Of a stretch of DNA of 41,293 bases, positions 1 to 8,538 are shown piece by piece. The notes beneath the pieces were generated by a model, which was not told the DNA's origin, did no database searches, and worked only from the letters and a program-made list of their open reading frames with translations. Source of the stretch: Actinomycetes bacterium (GTDB lineage Bacteria; Actinomycetota; Actinomycetes; Actinomycetales; Cellulomonadaceae); NCBI GenBank assembly GCA_021793115.1, contig JAJYTJ010000011.1:1-41293 (forward strand), written 5' to 3'. Every line of letters begins with the position of its first letter. Position 1 is the stretch's first letter. The position numbers and the translations under genes were made by a program.

Positions 1-273
1 CGGCTCGGACAGCCCGTGCGTGTCGCGCCCGATGAACAGCGGCCCGTCCGTCCCCTGCGACCGCCGGTACTCGACGATCGCCGCGGTGATGGCGACGATG
101 TGCGCCTCGTTGAACGCGGTGTCGAATGCGGAGCCGCGGTGCCCGCTCGTGCCGAAGACCACCTGCTGCAGGGGGTCGGCCGGGTCCGGCACGCGGTCGT
201 AGTAGGCGCCCACCAGGGCGTCGACGTCGATGAGGTCCTCGGGGAGGGCGGGGGTTCCGGCGCGCGGGTGCAT
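1..273 (-). CDS. pgm: Phosphoglucomutase (alpha-D-glucose-specific), N-terminal part, cut by window edge
   Basis: Reading the minus strand from the ATG at 271-273 gives 91 uninterrupted codons that run off the left edge. The product begins MHPRAGTPALPEDLIDVDAL and carries FGTSGHRG near residues 40-47, followed by the AFNEAHI...FIGRDTHGLSEP stretch. Both are hallmarks of the first domain of bacterial phosphoglucomutases, which interconvert glucose-1-phosphate and glucose-6-phosphate in the cytoplasm. The catalytic phosphoserine loop lies further on and is outside the window. No Shine-Dalgarno sequence is seen. A CAGGAT box (280-285, minus strand) ends 6 nt before the ATG, matching the leaderless arrangement used by several neighbours. 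The gene fits the sugar-rich context, since it links imported glucose units to glycogen or trehalose metabolism. Identification is firm; only about the first sixth of the protein is present. Confidence 0.92.
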   Translation of the reverse strand, partial: MHPRAGTPALPEDLIDVDALVGAYYDRVPDPADPLQQVVFGTSGHRGSAFDTAFNEAHIVAITAAIVEYRRSQGTDGPLFIGRDTHGLSEP

Positions 274-331
274 GCCACGATCCTGGCGCACGGACGCCCG
301 CCCCGCCCAGCCCGCGCGCACCGCCCCCCCC

Positions 332-439
332 GCTCCCCCCGCTCCCCCCGCTCCCCCCGCTCCCTCCGCTCCCTCCGCTCCCTCCGCTCCCTCCGCTCCC
401 TCCGCTCCCTCCGCTCCCTCCGCTCCCTCCGCTCCCTCC
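332..439. repeat. Twelve 9-bp tandem units (minisatellite)
   Basis: Three units of GCTCCCCCC (332-358) are followed by nine exact units of GCTCCCTCC (359-439). One strand is purely pyrimidine apart from one G per unit. The array lies 59 bp upstream of the pgm start, in a non-coding setting, and such arrays are prone to slippage. A partial unit continues at 440. Confidence 0.95.
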
Positions 440-540
440 GCTCCCCGCACGCCTCCCGCCCCGCACCGCCAGCCGCGCGTCGCGCCCCACCTGCGGTGCA
501 CTCCGACGCCGCAGGTGCAGCTACGGGCGCCCCGCACGCG

Positions 541-635
541 TGGGACTGCACCGCGCACCGGGGACTGCACCGCACACTGGGGACTGCACCGCGCACCGGG
601 GACTGAACCGCGCACCGGGGACTGCACCGCGCACC
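541..635. repeat. Five 19-bp tandem units
   Basis: The consensus GGGGACTGCACCGCGCACC is repeated five times head to tail. Unit 1 begins TGGG, unit 2 ends CGCACACT and unit 4 has GAAC for GCAC. It is non-coding, and no link to the neighbouring genes is visible. Confidence 0.93.
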
Positions 636-704
636 GACGACCGAATCCGCAGCCCGCCCCGCGCACCCATGCCTTCCGGCCTCGCCCAGGCCAACCTCCC
701 TGCG

Positions 705-868
705 CCCTCGACCCACTCCACCCCGTCCGCGGTGCACTTCGACGCGCCAGGTGCGGCTGCTGGTGCACCGGACGCTTGGTGCTGCACCCTCGACCCACTC
801 CACCCCGTCCGCGGTGCACTTCGACGCGCCAGGTGCGGCTGCTGGTGCACCGGACGCTTGGTGCTGCA
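705..868. repeat. 82-bp direct duplication, plus a diverged third copy upstream
   Basis: Positions 705-786 and 787-868 appear identical over 82 bp. The core GCGGTGCACTTCGACGCGCC, followed by AGGTGCGGCTGCTGGTGCAC, also occurs in diverged form near 492-550 (GCGGTGCACTCCGACGCCGC...GTGGGACTGCAC). This suggests one repeat family that has duplicated locally. GTGCAC palindromes recur within it. Confidence 0.9.
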
Positions 869-898
869 CCGCGCGCCGCGCACCGGGAACCGTCGCTC

Positions 899-940
899 GT
901 GATGGGGACGGCGCCGCGGGTGATGGGGACGGCGCCGCGG
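899..940. repeat. Two 21-bp tandem units
   Basis: Units at 899-919 and 920-940 are identical and start GTGATGGGGACGGCGCCGCG. They are followed by a related fragment, GGGGACTGCGCCG, that resembles the 19-bp family further upstream. Confidence 0.9.
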
Positions 941-997
941 GGCGGGGACTGCGCCGGGTGGGCCGGCTCGGAGGCGGAAGCCCGGCAGCCGGGTCGG

Positions 998-1003
998 TAG
1001 GGT
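998..1003 (+). promoter_or_regulatory. -10 box of a leaderless promoter (DUF5926 gene)
   Basis: TAGGGT sits 7 nt before the ATG at 1011 and no Shine-Dalgarno lies between them. Transcription would start at or next to the start codon, as in the neighbouring genes. Confidence 0.6.
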
Positions 1004-1010
1004 GCGCGCC

Positions 1011-1826
1011 ATGGCTATCGAGTACGTCGCCCGTCCGTTCCAGGGCCTGCCCGGTGAGACCGACTGGGTCGCGATGCGCGAGCTGCTTCCCGCCGCGACC
1101 GCCACGGTGCGCACCACGGCCGAGCACGGCGCGCGCGAGGTCGTCGTCACCTCGTCGCTCCCGGACGCGTGGCCCGCGCTGCACCGCCAGGACGGCGCCG
1201 TGCTCCTGGCGCTGCAGACCCGCAGCTCGTCGGGCGACGCGAGCCGCGACATGGCGGCCGTGCTGCTGCAGGCGCTCGACGCCGAGCCGGGCACGCCCGT
1301 CCAGACGCTCGGGCTGCCCACGCCGGGCCCGCGCCTGCAGGACGTGCTCGACCTGACCGGGCCGTTCGAGGTCGAGATCCGCACGAGCTTCGGCTACTGG
1401 CTCGACGAGTCGGCGGAGCAGACCCCGCAGGTCAAGGCCGCCCTCGAGGAGGCCGACGCGTCGATCATCCCCACCGTCAAGCTGTCCGCGGTGCCGTCCG
1501 CGTACTGGGTGCGCATGGCCGGCCGCGAGTTCGTGCGGTGGGTGCAGCCGCTCGACGAGCAGGTGGTGCTCGACGGGCTGGCCCGCCTGCACGGTCGGCG
1601 CGAGTCCGGGTTCGCCGGGCACAAGTTCGTCGGGTACTTCCGGGCGTGCGGCCTGGTCGTGCCGGTCTGGGAGCTGGCTCGCGGCACCGAGGCCGACGAG
1701 GTGGACGAGCAGATCGCGGCGTTCGCGCCGGGGTTCGCGGCCGCGGTCGACGACGCCTCCCCGCTCGACGCGAACGCGCGGCGTGCGCGGGCCGGGCTCG
1801 TCGCCCGTCAGGTCACGCTGCGCTGA
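1011..1826 (+). CDS. DUF5926 family protein
   Basis: This 271-residue soluble protein begins MAIEYVARPFQGLPGETDWV, a characteristic opening of the actinobacterial DUF5926 family (VARPFxGLPGExDWVAxRExxPAATA). It has no membrane segment and no recognisable catalytic motif. A TRSSSGDASRDMAAVLLQAL segment and a C-terminal acidic/Ala-rich part (about residues 225-265) are visible. Family members often carry an N-terminal basic stretch or SEC-C-type extension, which is absent here. The function of the family is not known to me. The ATG at 1011 is preferred over an in-frame GTG at 1002 because a TAGGGT -10 box (998-1003) places the transcript start at the ATG. It stands alone, with 56 nt before the next gene, which has its own promoter. 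Confidence 0.85.
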   Translation: MAIEYVARPFQGLPGETDWVAMRELLPAATATVRTTAEHGAREVVVTSSLPDAWPALHRQDGAVLLALQTRSSSGDASRDMAAVLLQALDAEPGTPVQTLGLPTPGPRLQDVLDLTGPFEVEIRTSFGYWLDESAEQTPQVKAALEEADASIIPTVKLSAVPSAYWVRMAGREFVRWVQPLDEQVVLDGLARLHGRRESGFAGHKFVGYFRACGLVVPVWELARGTEADEVDEQIAAFAPGFAAAVDDASPLDANARRARAGLVARQVTLR

Positions 1827-1870
1827 ACGCGCCACGGGTGGCGCACAGGCCGTCCCCAGGGGCCCGTCTA

Positions 1871-1876
1871 TAGGGT
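1871..1876 (+). promoter_or_regulatory. -10 box of a leaderless promoter (GT2 gene)
   Basis: TAGGGT, within TATAGGGT, lies 6 nt before the GTG at 1883 with no ribosome-binding site between them. The same geometry occurs at serS and at the EamA gene. Confidence 0.65.
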
Positions 1877-1882
1877 TGACCT

Positions 1883-2890
1883 GTGCCGCGACAGCCGTCC
1901 GACCTGGGTGCCACCCGCGGCCCGGCGCTGCCCAGCGCGACGCCGGCGCCCGACGGGGCCACGCCGCCCGTCGTCCAGCCGACCGACGGGGCCACGCCGC
2001 CCGTCGTCCAGCCGACCGACGGGGCCACGCCGCCCGTCGTCCAGCCGACCGACGCCGTGGCGCCCGAGGCCACGCCGCCCGCCGCGCGGCCGACCGACGC
2101 CGCGGCGGAGACGGCGGCGCTGCCGCCCCGGGCTCGGTCCCCGCGTGACCGGCCCCGCGTCGCCGCGATCATCCCCGCGCAGGACGAGGCCCGCCGCATC
2201 GCCGCCACGGTGCGCGCCGCGCGCGCGATCCCGGGAGTCGACCTCGTCCTGGTGGTCGACGACGGCTCGGAGGACGAGACGCAGCACGTCGCGCGCGACG
2301 CCGGCGCGGTCGTCGTGCGCCACTCGCACAACCGCGGCCGCGCCGCCGCGCTGGAGACCGGCGCCGCCGTCGTGGCGATGCGCGACGTCCCGGGCCGGCC
2401 GCCGCGGTCGCTGCTCCTGCTGGTGGCGGACCTCGCCGAGGCGGCCGTCAACGTCGCGCCGTTGGTGCCCCCGGTGACCGCCGGGGACGCGGACATGACG
2501 GTCGCGCTGCTCCCTCCCGTCCCGACGGGTCGCGGACTCGTGGTGAGCTCCGCCCGCCGCGCCATCGCGCAGCTCACGGGCTGGACCCCGGGCGCCCCGC
2601 TCTCGCCGCTGCGGTGCCTCACGCGGGACGCGTTCGAGGCGGCGACGCCGCTCGCGCACGGCGCGGGCGTCGAGCCGGCGATGACGATCGACCTGCTGCG
2701 GTCCGGCTTCCGCGTGCTCGAGGTGCCGATCGAGCTGCGGCACCACCCGGGTGGTGGCGCGCTGCGCAACCAGGTGCGCCGCGTCGTCGGGGCGCGCGAC
2801 GTGGAGCTGGCCATCAACGCCCGCCGCATGGAGGCCGCCGCGGACGTGGTACGCGACCGCCTCTCCCCGAGCCCGCGTCGCGGCCGCTGA
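1883..2890 (+). CDS. Family 2 glycosyltransferase with a repetitive Pro-rich N-terminus
   Basis: The product has 335 residues. Residues 1-90 are low-complexity Pro/Ala/Thr sequence, including three exact DGATPPVVQPT units. A GT-A glycosyltransferase fold then starts with RVAAIIPAQDEARRIAATVRA (about 92-112), and VVDDGSEDET gives the nucleotide-sugar-binding DD motif. HNRGRAAALETG matches the usual NxGxgxAlxtG element. A later segment, ..GVEPAMTIDLLRSGFRVLEVPIELRHH, resembles the acceptor region of GT2 enzymes of the dolichol-phosphate-mannose/glucosyl-phosphoglycerate type. There is no transmembrane tail, so it probably acts in the cytosol or at the membrane surface. Donor and acceptor cannot be read from the sequence. 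The leaderless promoter supports the GTG at 1883. The gene lies between DUF5926 and pheA but has no obvious functional tie to them. Confidence 0.85.
   Translation: MPRQPSDLGATRGPALPSATPAPDGATPPVVQPTDGATPPVVQPTDGATPPVVQPTDAVAPEATPPAARPTDAAAETAALPPRARSPRDRPRVAAIIPAQDEARRIAATVRAARAIPGVDLVLVVDDGSEDETQHVARDAGAVVVRHSHNRGRAAALETGAAVVAMRDVPGRPPRSLLLLVADLAEAAVNVAPLVPPVTAGDADMTVALLPPVPTGRGLVVSSARRAIAQLTGWTPGAPLSPLRCLTRDAFEAATPLAHGAGVEPAMTIDLLRSGFRVLEVPIELRHHPGGGALRNQVRRVVGARDVELAINARRMEAAADVVRDRLSPSPRRGR
1951..2049 (+). repeat. Three exact 33-bp in-frame repeats in the GT2 gene
   Basis: Units at 1951-1983, 1984-2016 and 2017-2049 each encode one copy of the 11-residue DGATPPVVQPT motif (phase-shifted by one base). 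The nucleotide identity, not just the protein repeat, indicates recent expansion. A degenerate fourth unit follows (EATPPAARPTD). Confidence 0.95.
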
Positions 2891-2994
2891 CCGGCCCGAG
2901 TACTGGCCTGCCCGCCCGCTGACCCGGCCCGCCCGCCGCGGGGGACCAGCCGCTACCCTGCCGACAGACCGCCAGCCGCATCCCGGGAGGATCG

Positions 2995-3954
2995 ATGAGC
3001 GCCCGTCCGCGCTACGCCTACCTCGGCCCGGCAGGCACGTTCACCGAGGCCGCGCTGCTGCAGGTGGTCACCGCCGACGAGGCCGAGCTGCTGCCGCAGG
3101 CGGACGTGGGCTCGGCGATCGCCGCGGTGCGGTCGGGCGAGGCGGACCACGCGGTGGTTGCCATCGAGAGCACCGCCGAGGGCGGCGTCACGGCGACCCT
3201 CGACGCGCTCGCGGCGGGTGAGCCGCTCGTGATCCTGCGGGAGATGCTCGTGCCGGTGCAGTTCACGCTGGCGTCCGCGCCGGGCGTGGCGCTGGGCGAC
3301 GTCTACCGCGTGGGCGCCCACCCGCACGCGTGGGTGCAGTGCCGCACCTGGCTCGCGGCCCACCTGCCGGGCGCGGTGCACGTCCCGGCGACGAGCAACA
3401 CGGCGCCCGCGGCGCTGCTGGCGGAGCGCATCGCCGACCCCACCCGGCCGTCCCCGGCGTTCGACGCGGCCCTGGTGCCGCCGGCGGCGGTGGCCCGGTA
3501 CGGCCTGACGCCGCTCGCGAGCGAGGTCTCGGACAACCCGTCGGCCCAGACGCGGTTCGTGCTCATCGGGCACCCGGGCACCGTGCCCGCGCCCACGGGC
3601 ACGGACAAGACGACGCTCGTGGTGCACCTGCCGGACAACGAGTCCGGCGCGCTCATGAACATGCTCGAGCAGTTCGCCGTGCGCGGGGTCAACCTCTCGC
3701 GCATCGAGTCGCGGCCCATCGGGGACGCGCTCGGCCGCTACTCGTTCTCGCTCGACGTGGAGGGGCACATCCGCGACGAGCGGATCGGCGAGGCCGTCAT
3801 GGGGCTGCGGCGGCGCTGCCCCTACGTGCGGTTCCTCGGCTCCTACCCCCGCGCGGACGCCGTCGCGCCCACGGTCCACGTGGGCACGTCGGACTCCGAC
3901 TTCGTCGGCGCGCGGCGCTGGCTCGAGGCCCTGCGCCGCGGCGACGCCACCTGA
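2995..3954 (+). CDS. pheA: Prephenate dehydratase
   Basis: This 319-residue enzyme converts prephenate to phenylpyruvate in phenylalanine biosynthesis. The catalytic domain opens with [18 protein letters not shown]. It has the substrate-binding ESTAEGGV region (about residues 58-65) and ends with the diagnostic [14 protein letters not shown], whose TRF motif is essential in the family. A C-terminal ACT regulatory domain (about 205-285) includes [27 protein letters not shown], the GAL and ESRP elements that bind phenylalanine for feedback control. It is a monofunctional enzyme without a chorismate mutase domain, as usual in actinobacteria. A GGGAGGA ribosome-binding site precedes the ATG by 6 nt, and TACCCT at 2954-2959 may be the -10, so unlike its neighbours this gene has a short leader. 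It converges with the diacylglycerol kinase gene 25 nt away. Confidence 0.96.
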   Translation: MSARPRYAYLGPAGTFTEAALLQVVTADEAELLPQADVGSAIAAVRSGEADHAVVAIESTAEGGVTATLDALAAGEPLVILREMLVPVQFTLASAPGVALGDVYRVGAHPHAWVQCRTWLAAHLPGAVHVPATSNTAPAALLAERIADPTRPSPAFDAALVPPAAVARYGLTPLASEVSDNPSAQTRFVLIGHPGTVPAPTGTDKTTLVVHLPDNESGALMNMLEQFAVRGVNLSRIESRPIGDALGRYSFSLDVEGHIRDERIGEAVMGLRRRCPYVRFLGSYPRADAVAPTVHVGTSDSDFVGARRWLEALRRGDAT

Positions 3955-3979
3955 CGCGGGGCCCCGCGGGGCGGCCGGC

Positions 3980-5110
3980 TCAGGCCTTGGGCGGCGCGAC
4001 GCGCACGACGAGCGCGCCCGGGTCCACCTGCGCCGACAGCTGCTTGGCCCGCCCCACCGACTCGCCGTCCACCTGCACCTGCTCGCCGCCGACGACCTGC
4101 AGGGTGACGTGCCGCGCGCGCACGTGGTCGATGCGGCCGATTTTCGCCGGCAGGTCGTTGCGCACCCCGATCCGCTGCAGCATCACCTCGCCCAGCAGCT
4201 GGGCCCAGCCGGCCACGCCGCCGCGCGCGTCCAGCGCCGCGAGGTCCAGCCACCCGTCGTCGATCTTCGCGTCGGGCAGCAGCGTGATGCCGCCCGGGAG
4301 CCGGCCGACGTTCCCGACGAGCAGCGAGCGCCCGCGCACCTCGGTCCAGTCGCGGTCGTCCACCTTGACCCGCACGCGCAGCCGGCGCCCGTGCAGGTGC
4401 CGCACGGCGGCGACGAAGTAGGCGATCCAGCCGACACGGGCCTTGAGCTGCTCGTCGGCGTCGGCGACCATCGCGGCGTCGACGCCCACGCCGCCGATGA
4501 CGAGGAACACGTGCTCGGCCGGCGGGTCCTGCGGCGGGTCGGCCTCGGCCCACCGCTCGACGGTGAGCCGGCCGACGTCGATGGTGCGGTCGACGCCGTC
4601 GAGCGCCACGGCCAGCGCGGCCGGGACGTTGCCCAGCGGCAGCTCGAGGTTGCGCGCGAGGAGGTTGCCGGTGCCCTGCGGCAGCAGCCCCATGGGCACG
4701 CCGGTGTGGGCGAGCGCCTCGGCCACGGCGCGCACCGTGCCGTCCCCGCCCGCGGCGACGACGAGCGCCGCCCCCCGATCCAGCGCCTGCCGCGCCTGCC
4801 CGATGCCGGGGTCGTCCGGCGTGGTCTCCAGCCACAGCGGCTCGGGCCAGCCGCGCCCGACGACCTCCTCGACCACCCGCTCGCGCAGCGCGGCGGCCCC
4901 GGGCTTGGTGGGGTTGGCCACGACCGCGACCAGGGGGTTCGCGCCGGCGGCGGCGGCGTGAACCTCGTCGGCCGGGCCCGCGGGCGACGAGGCGCCGGGC
5001 GCGTCGTCGGGCCGGGTCCGGCGGCGCGCCAGCCACAGGCCGATGCCGATCCCGATCCCCGCCGCGGCGAGGGCGGCCGCCCCCACGGCGACCCAGGCGT
5101 GCCAGGTCAT
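3980..5110 (-). CDS. Diacylglycerol kinase family (YegS/DAGK-type) lipid kinase
   Basis: The product has 376 residues. An N-terminal membrane anchor (about residues 6-27, [23 protein letters not shown]) is followed by a disordered Ala/Pro linker and the DAGK catalytic domain starting at [15 protein letters not shown] (about residue 60). The nucleotide-binding loop [17 protein letters not shown] is intact, and [15 protein letters not shown] matches the family's P-x-GTxNxxAR element. The C-terminal half carries the beta-sandwich with [28 protein letters not shown], typical of this family. It probably phosphorylates diacylglycerol or a related membrane lipid for recycling into phospholipid; the exact substrate is unknown. 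The ATG at 5108-5110 is supported by TAGATT 7 nt upstream. Much longer in-frame readings through serS lack support. The gene is divergent from serS. Confidence 0.9.
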   Translation of the reverse strand: MTWHAWVAVGAAALAAAGIGIGIGLWLARRRTRPDDAPGASSPAGPADEVHAAAAGANPLVAVVANPTKPGAAALRERVVEEVVGRGWPEPLWLETTPDDPGIGQARQALDRGAALVVAAGGDGTVRAVAEALAHTGVPMGLLPQGTGNLLARNLELPLGNVPAALAVALDGVDRTIDVGRLTVERWAEADPPQDPPAEHVFLVIGGVGVDAAMVADADEQLKARVGWIAYFVAAVRHLHGRRLRVRVKVDDRDWTEVRGRSLLVGNVGRLPGGITLLPDAKIDDGWLDLAALDARGGVAGWAQLLGEVMLQRIGVRNDLPAKIGRIDHVRARHVTLQVVGGEQVQVDGESVGRAKQLSAQVDPGALVVRVAPPKA

Positions 5111-5117
5111 GCGGGGC

Positions 5118-5169
5118 AATCTACGGCCCCACCTGCGGGTCGGCGCGTCCGTCTGTCGGTGGATAGGCT
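5118..5169. promoter_or_regulatory. Back-to-back leaderless promoters for the DAGK gene and serS
   Basis: Minus-strand TAGATT (5118-5123) lies 7 nt before the DAGK ATG, and plus-strand TAGGCT (5164-5169) lies 7 nt before the serS GTG. Both transcripts would begin at the start codon. The divergent -10 boxes are only about 40 bp apart, so the two polymerase footprints overlap. Confidence 0.6.
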
Positions 5170-5176
5170 CGAGCCC

Positions 5177-6457
5177 GTGATCGACCTGCGCCTCCTGCGC
5201 TCGGACCCGGACGTGGTCCGCGCCTCCCAGACCGCCCGCGGGGACGACCCGCACCTCGTGGACCAGGCGCTCGACGCCGACGCCCGCCGCCGCGCCGCCC
5301 TCACGGGGTTCGAGCAGGCCAGGGCATCGCAGAAGGCGCTCGGGGCCGCGGTGGCGAAGGCGTCGGGCGAGGAGAAGCAGCACCTGCTGGCGAAGGCCAA
5401 GTCCCTGGCCGACGAGGTGAAGGCCCTGCAGGCCGAGGCGGACGCCGCCGCCGAGGAGCTGGACGCCGTCATGTGGCGCATCCCCAACGTCGTCGTCGAC
5501 GGCATTCCCGCCGGCGGGGAGAACGACTACGTCGTGCTCAAGACCGTGGGCACGCCGCGCGACTTCGCCGCGGAGTACGGCCCGGACTTCACGGTGCTGG
5601 ACCACCTCGACCTCGGCGAGCGGCTGCGCGCGATCGACGTGGACCGGGGCGTCAAGGTCTCCGGCGCCCGGTTCTACTTCCTCACCGGCGTCGGCGCTCT
5701 GCTCGAGCGGGCGCTCATGAACGCCGCGATCGACCTGGTGGTGGCGCACGGCTTCACGCTGACGTCGCCGCCGACCCTCGTACGGCCCGAGATCATGCGC
5801 GGCACCGGCTTCCTGGGCGCCCACGCCGACGAGATCTACCACCTCGGCACGGACGACCTCTACCTCGTGGGGACGTCCGAGGTGGCGCTCGCGGGCTACC
5901 ACTCCGACGAGATCCTCGACCTGTCGGCCGGCCCGCGGCGGTACGCCGGCTACTCGTCGTGCTACCGGCGGGAGGCGGGCTCGTACGGCAAGGACACCCG
6001 TGGCATCATCCGGGTCCACCAGTTCACCAAGGTGGAGATGTTCACGTACACCACGGAGGAGGACGCGGCCGACGAGCACGAGCGGCTGCTCGCGATCGAG
6101 GAGGAGATGCTCGCGAAGGTCGAGCTGCCGTACCGGGTCATCGACACGGCCGCGGGCGACCTGGGCTCGTCCGCCGCGCGCAAGTTCGACTGCGAGGCCT
6201 GGCTGCCGACGCAGGGCCGCTACCTGGAGCTGACGTCGACGTCGAACTGCACCACGTTCCAGGCGCGCCGGCTCAACGTGCGCGAGCGCGCCGGCGCGGC
6301 CGGCGAGACGCGCACCGCCGCGACGCTCAACGGCACGGTGGCGACGACCCGTTGGATCGTGCCGCTCCTGGAGAACTTCCAGCAGGCGGACGGCTCGGTG
6401 GTCGTCCCCGCAGGGCTGCGCCCGTACCTCGGGGGACTGGAGGTGCTCGCGCCATGA
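5177..6457 (+). CDS. serS: Seryl-tRNA synthetase
   Basis: This 426-residue class II aminoacyl-tRNA synthetase charges tRNA-Ser. The N-terminal tRNA-binding coiled coil spans about residues 1-105 ([18 protein letters not shown] ... [34 protein letters not shown]). The catalytic domain follows with motif 1 near [21 protein letters not shown]. Motif 2 is at [28 protein letters not shown] and motif 3 at [19 protein letters not shown], all intact. [35 protein letters not shown] is the serine-adenylate pocket region. The GTG start fits the leaderless promoter. It overlaps the HAD gene by 4 nt (ATGA), so the two are translationally coupled. Its substrates include both tRNA-Ser species encoded later in this window (28177 and 38821). 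Confidence 0.97.
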   Translation: MIDLRLLRSDPDVVRASQTARGDDPHLVDQALDADARRRAALTGFEQARASQKALGAAVAKASGEEKQHLLAKAKSLADEVKALQAEADAAAEELDAVMWRIPNVVVDGIPAGGENDYVVLKTVGTPRDFAAEYGPDFTVLDHLDLGERLRAIDVDRGVKVSGARFYFLTGVGALLERALMNAAIDLVVAHGFTLTSPPTLVRPEIMRGTGFLGAHADEIYHLGTDDLYLVGTSEVALAGYHSDEILDLSAGPRRYAGYSSCYRREAGSYGKDTRGIIRVHQFTKVEMFTYTTEEDAADEHERLLAIEEEMLAKVELPYRVIDTAAGDLGSSAARKFDCEAWLPTQGRYLELTSTSNCTTFQARRLNVRERAGAAGETRTAATLNGTVATTRWIVPLLENFQQADGSVVVPAGLRPYLGGLEVLAP

Positions 6458-7251
6458 GCCGCGCGCGGCTGCTCGCGCTCGACGTCGACGGGACGGCGAT
6501 GTCGTACGGCGGCGTCGTGTCCGACGAGCTGCGCGCGGCCGTGGCCGACGTCGTGGCGGCCGGCCTGCACGTGGTCCTCGCGACCGGCCGGTCTCTGCGA
6601 GCGGCGAAGGACGCCGCGGATGCGATCGGCCTGACGGACGGCTGGATGGTGTGCTCGAACGGCGCGGTCGTCGCCCGCCTCGACCCGCAGGAGCCCGCGG
6701 GCTACGAGGTCACCAAGGTGGTGACGTTCGACCCGTCGCCCGCGCTGCAGGTGCTGGTCAGCGAGCTGCCGGGCGCGCTCTACGCGGTCGAGAACCTCGG
6801 CGTCGGCTACCTGGTGACCGCGCCCTTCCCGGACGGCGAGCTGTCCGGCGAGATCGAGGTGGTCCCGTTCGCCACGCTCTGCGCGGCGCCCGCCAGCCGC
6901 GTCGTCATCCGTAGCCCGCACGCGACGCCCGACGAGTTCCACCAGCTCGTCGACCGCGTCGGCCTGCGCGAGGTCTCGTACGCCGTGGGGTGGAGCGCGT
7001 GGCTCGACCTGACGCCGGAGGGCATCTCGAAGGGGTCGGCCCTCGAGGAGCTGCGCCAGAAGCTCGGCGTGGAGCCCTTCGCGACGGTGGCGATCGGCGA
7101 CGGCCGCAACGACGTCGAGATGCTCACGTGGGCCGCGCGCGGCGTGGCGATGGGCCATGCCGACGAGCCGGTGCGGGCGGCGGCCGACGAGGTCACGGGC
7201 ACGATCGACGACGACGGCGCGGTCGCCGTCATCCGGTCCCTGCTCGCCTGA
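6454..7251 (+). CDS. HAD superfamily (Cof/YbjI-type) sugar-phosphate phosphatase
   Basis: The 265-residue product has all four HAD motifs. Motif I is [11 protein letters not shown] (nucleophile Asp in DVDGT, about residues 9-13). Motif II is [19 protein letters not shown], motif III is the Lys in [11 protein letters not shown], and motif IV is [12 protein letters not shown], with [20 protein letters not shown] behind it. The large C2-type cap between motifs II and III places it in the Cof family, which dephosphorylates sugar phosphates, FMN or other small phosphomonoesters in the cytosol. The exact substrate is not readable. The ATG overlaps the serS stop (ATGA), so it is the second gene of that operon. 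HAD phosphatases directly after serS are common in actinobacteria. Confidence 0.92.
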   Translation: MSRARLLALDVDGTAMSYGGVVSDELRAAVADVVAAGLHVVLATGRSLRAAKDAADAIGLTDGWMVCSNGAVVARLDPQEPAGYEVTKVVTFDPSPALQVLVSELPGALYAVENLGVGYLVTAPFPDGELSGEIEVVPFATLCAAPASRVVIRSPHATPDEFHQLVDRVGLREVSYAVGWSAWLDLTPEGISKGSALEELRQKLGVEPFATVAIGDGRNDVEMLTWAARGVAMGHADEPVRAAADEVTGTIDDDGAVAVIRSLLA

Positions 7252-7308
7252 GGCGGCCTCGCGGCGCCGGGTCCCGCGGGTGATCCGTCACCCCGAGATG
7301 GTGCCGGG

Positions 7309-8352
7309 GTGCCAACAGGGGGCATGCTGCGCAGCGTGGTCGAGCACGGCATCGAGGACGTCGCCCGCGCCGCGGGTGTGTCCACGGCGACCGTCTCGCG
7401 CGCCCTGCGCGGCCTGCCGAACGTCACCGAGTCGACCCGCATGCGCGTGCTCGCGGCGGCCCACGACCTCGGATACGTCGGGTCGCCGGCAGCCGCGTCG
7501 CTGGCCACCGGCCGCACGCGGACCATCGGGCTGCTCACCCCGTGGGTGCGCCGCTGGTACTTCGCCAACGTCGTCGACGGCGCGGAGCGCGCGCTGCGCG
7601 AGACCAACTACGACGCGCTGCTCTACCGGTTCGAGGTCTCGCGCGGGGAGCGCCGCCGGGTGGACCCGTCCGTGCTCCGCCGCCGCGTGGACGGCATCCT
7701 CGTCGTCGGCCTGCCCATGGGCTCGAGCGAGGTCGACGACCTCGTGGCGCTCGGGCAGCCGCTGATCTTCGTCGGCTCGGGCCCGCCGGGGCAGCTCACG
7801 GTGCGGCTCGACGACAAGCGCGCGGGGCGCGAGGCCACGGAGCACCTCCTGGCGCTCGGGCACCGGCGGATCGGGCACGTGACGGGCGACGTCGACGCGA
7901 TGAGCGAGTGGGCCCCCGGGGCGGACCGCCGCACGGGCTGGCGCCAGGCCATGCGCGCGGCCGGGCTGACCCCGGACGAGCACGTCGTGGTGCAGGGGGA
8001 CTTCCAGGTGGACGCCTCGCGCGCGGCGAGCACCGGCCTGCTGCGCGCGCACCCGGATCTCACGGCGGTCTTCGCGGCGTCCGACGAGATGGCGATGGGC
8101 GTGGTGCTCGCCGCCCGGGACCTCGGGCTGCGGGTGCCCGAGGACCTGTCCGTCATCGGGATCGACGGCCACGAGCTCGGCGAGCTCATCGGGCTGACGA
8201 CCATCGCGCAGCCCGTGCAGGCCCAGGGCACGGCGGCGGCGCAGCTGCTGCTCGCCATGATCACCGGCCGGCCCGCGCCCGGCCAGGTGATCTTCCCCAC
8301 CGAGCTCGTCGTACGGACGTCCACCGCGCCGCCGCGGCTCGCCGCGCGCTGA
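7309..8352 (+). CDS. LacI family transcriptional regulator (local sugar importer repressor)
   Basis: The product has about 347 residues. An N-terminal helix-turn-helix, IEDVARAAGVSTATVSRALRGLPNVTESTRMRVLAAAHDLGY, is followed by a periplasmic-binding-protein-like effector domain (TIGLLTPWV..., GHRRIGHVTGD, AVFAASDEMAMGVVLAARDLGLRVPEDLSVIGIDGHEL). The last segment is a signature of the family. It ends 186 nt before an alpha-glucoside-type ABC operon whose upstream region holds a LacI-type operator (8478-8491), so it most likely represses that operon until a sugar binds. The start is uncertain: GTG 7309, ATG 7324 and GTG 7336 are all in frame, none has a well-spaced ribosome-binding site, and the conserved HTH begins after all three. 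Confidence 0.92.
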   Translation: MPTGGMLRSVVEHGIEDVARAAGVSTATVSRALRGLPNVTESTRMRVLAAAHDLGYVGSPAAASLATGRTRTIGLLTPWVRRWYFANVVDGAERALRETNYDALLYRFEVSRGERRRVDPSVLRRRVDGILVVGLPMGSSEVDDLVALGQPLIFVGSGPPGQLTVRLDDKRAGREATEHLLALGHRRIGHVTGDVDAMSEWAPGADRRTGWRQAMRAAGLTPDEHVVVQGDFQVDASRAASTGLLRAHPDLTAVFAASDEMAMGVVLAARDLGLRVPEDLSVIGIDGHELGELIGLTTIAQPVQAQGTAAAQLLLAMITGRPAPGQVIFPTELVVRTSTAPPRLAAR

Positions 8353-8436
8353 GGCGTCCTCGCGTCGGCCGCGGCCCTCCCCGATCTCCGGTCGCCGTTG
8401 AGACCCCGGCGTGACGAAATCGTGACGTGCCGAACC

Positions 8437-8491
8437 TTGACGACCCGGGGGCGCGCGATGACACAGTTGGATCGCAATGTAAGCGTTTGCA
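8437..8491 (+). promoter_or_regulatory. Candidate promoter and LacI-type operator of the first importer operon
   Basis: TGTAAGCGTTTGCA (8478-8491) is a near-palindrome centred on CG, the usual form of LacI/GalR-family operators. It lies 47 nt before the substrate-binding-protein start. TTGACG at 8437-8442 is a plausible -35, but the matching -10 is unclear (about GACACA). The regulator encoded immediately upstream is the obvious binder. Confidence 0.55.
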
Positions 8492-8538
8492 AGAAGGATC
8501 CCTGTCGCATCGATGAGGTTGTGACCGGAAGGACAGAC

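Larger units (their letters stand above)
274..1010. other. Gene-free, repeat-packed interval between pgm and the DUF5926 gene
   Basis: About 730 nt separate the divergent pgm and DUF5926 starts. Open frames exist only because the sequence is low-complexity and lacks A/T, and their translations are Pro/Ala/Arg/Ser strings without domains. The interval holds four blocks of tandem repeats (listed separately) and apparently only the two divergent promoters at its ends. I see no RNA gene or recognisable pseudogene. Confidence 0.7.

Noticed and set aside
290..1000. Several Pro/Ala/Ser-rich frames across the repeat block
   Set aside because: The reading frames follow the 9-bp repeat and GC composition. 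There is no ribosome-binding site or domain, and they overlap on both strands.
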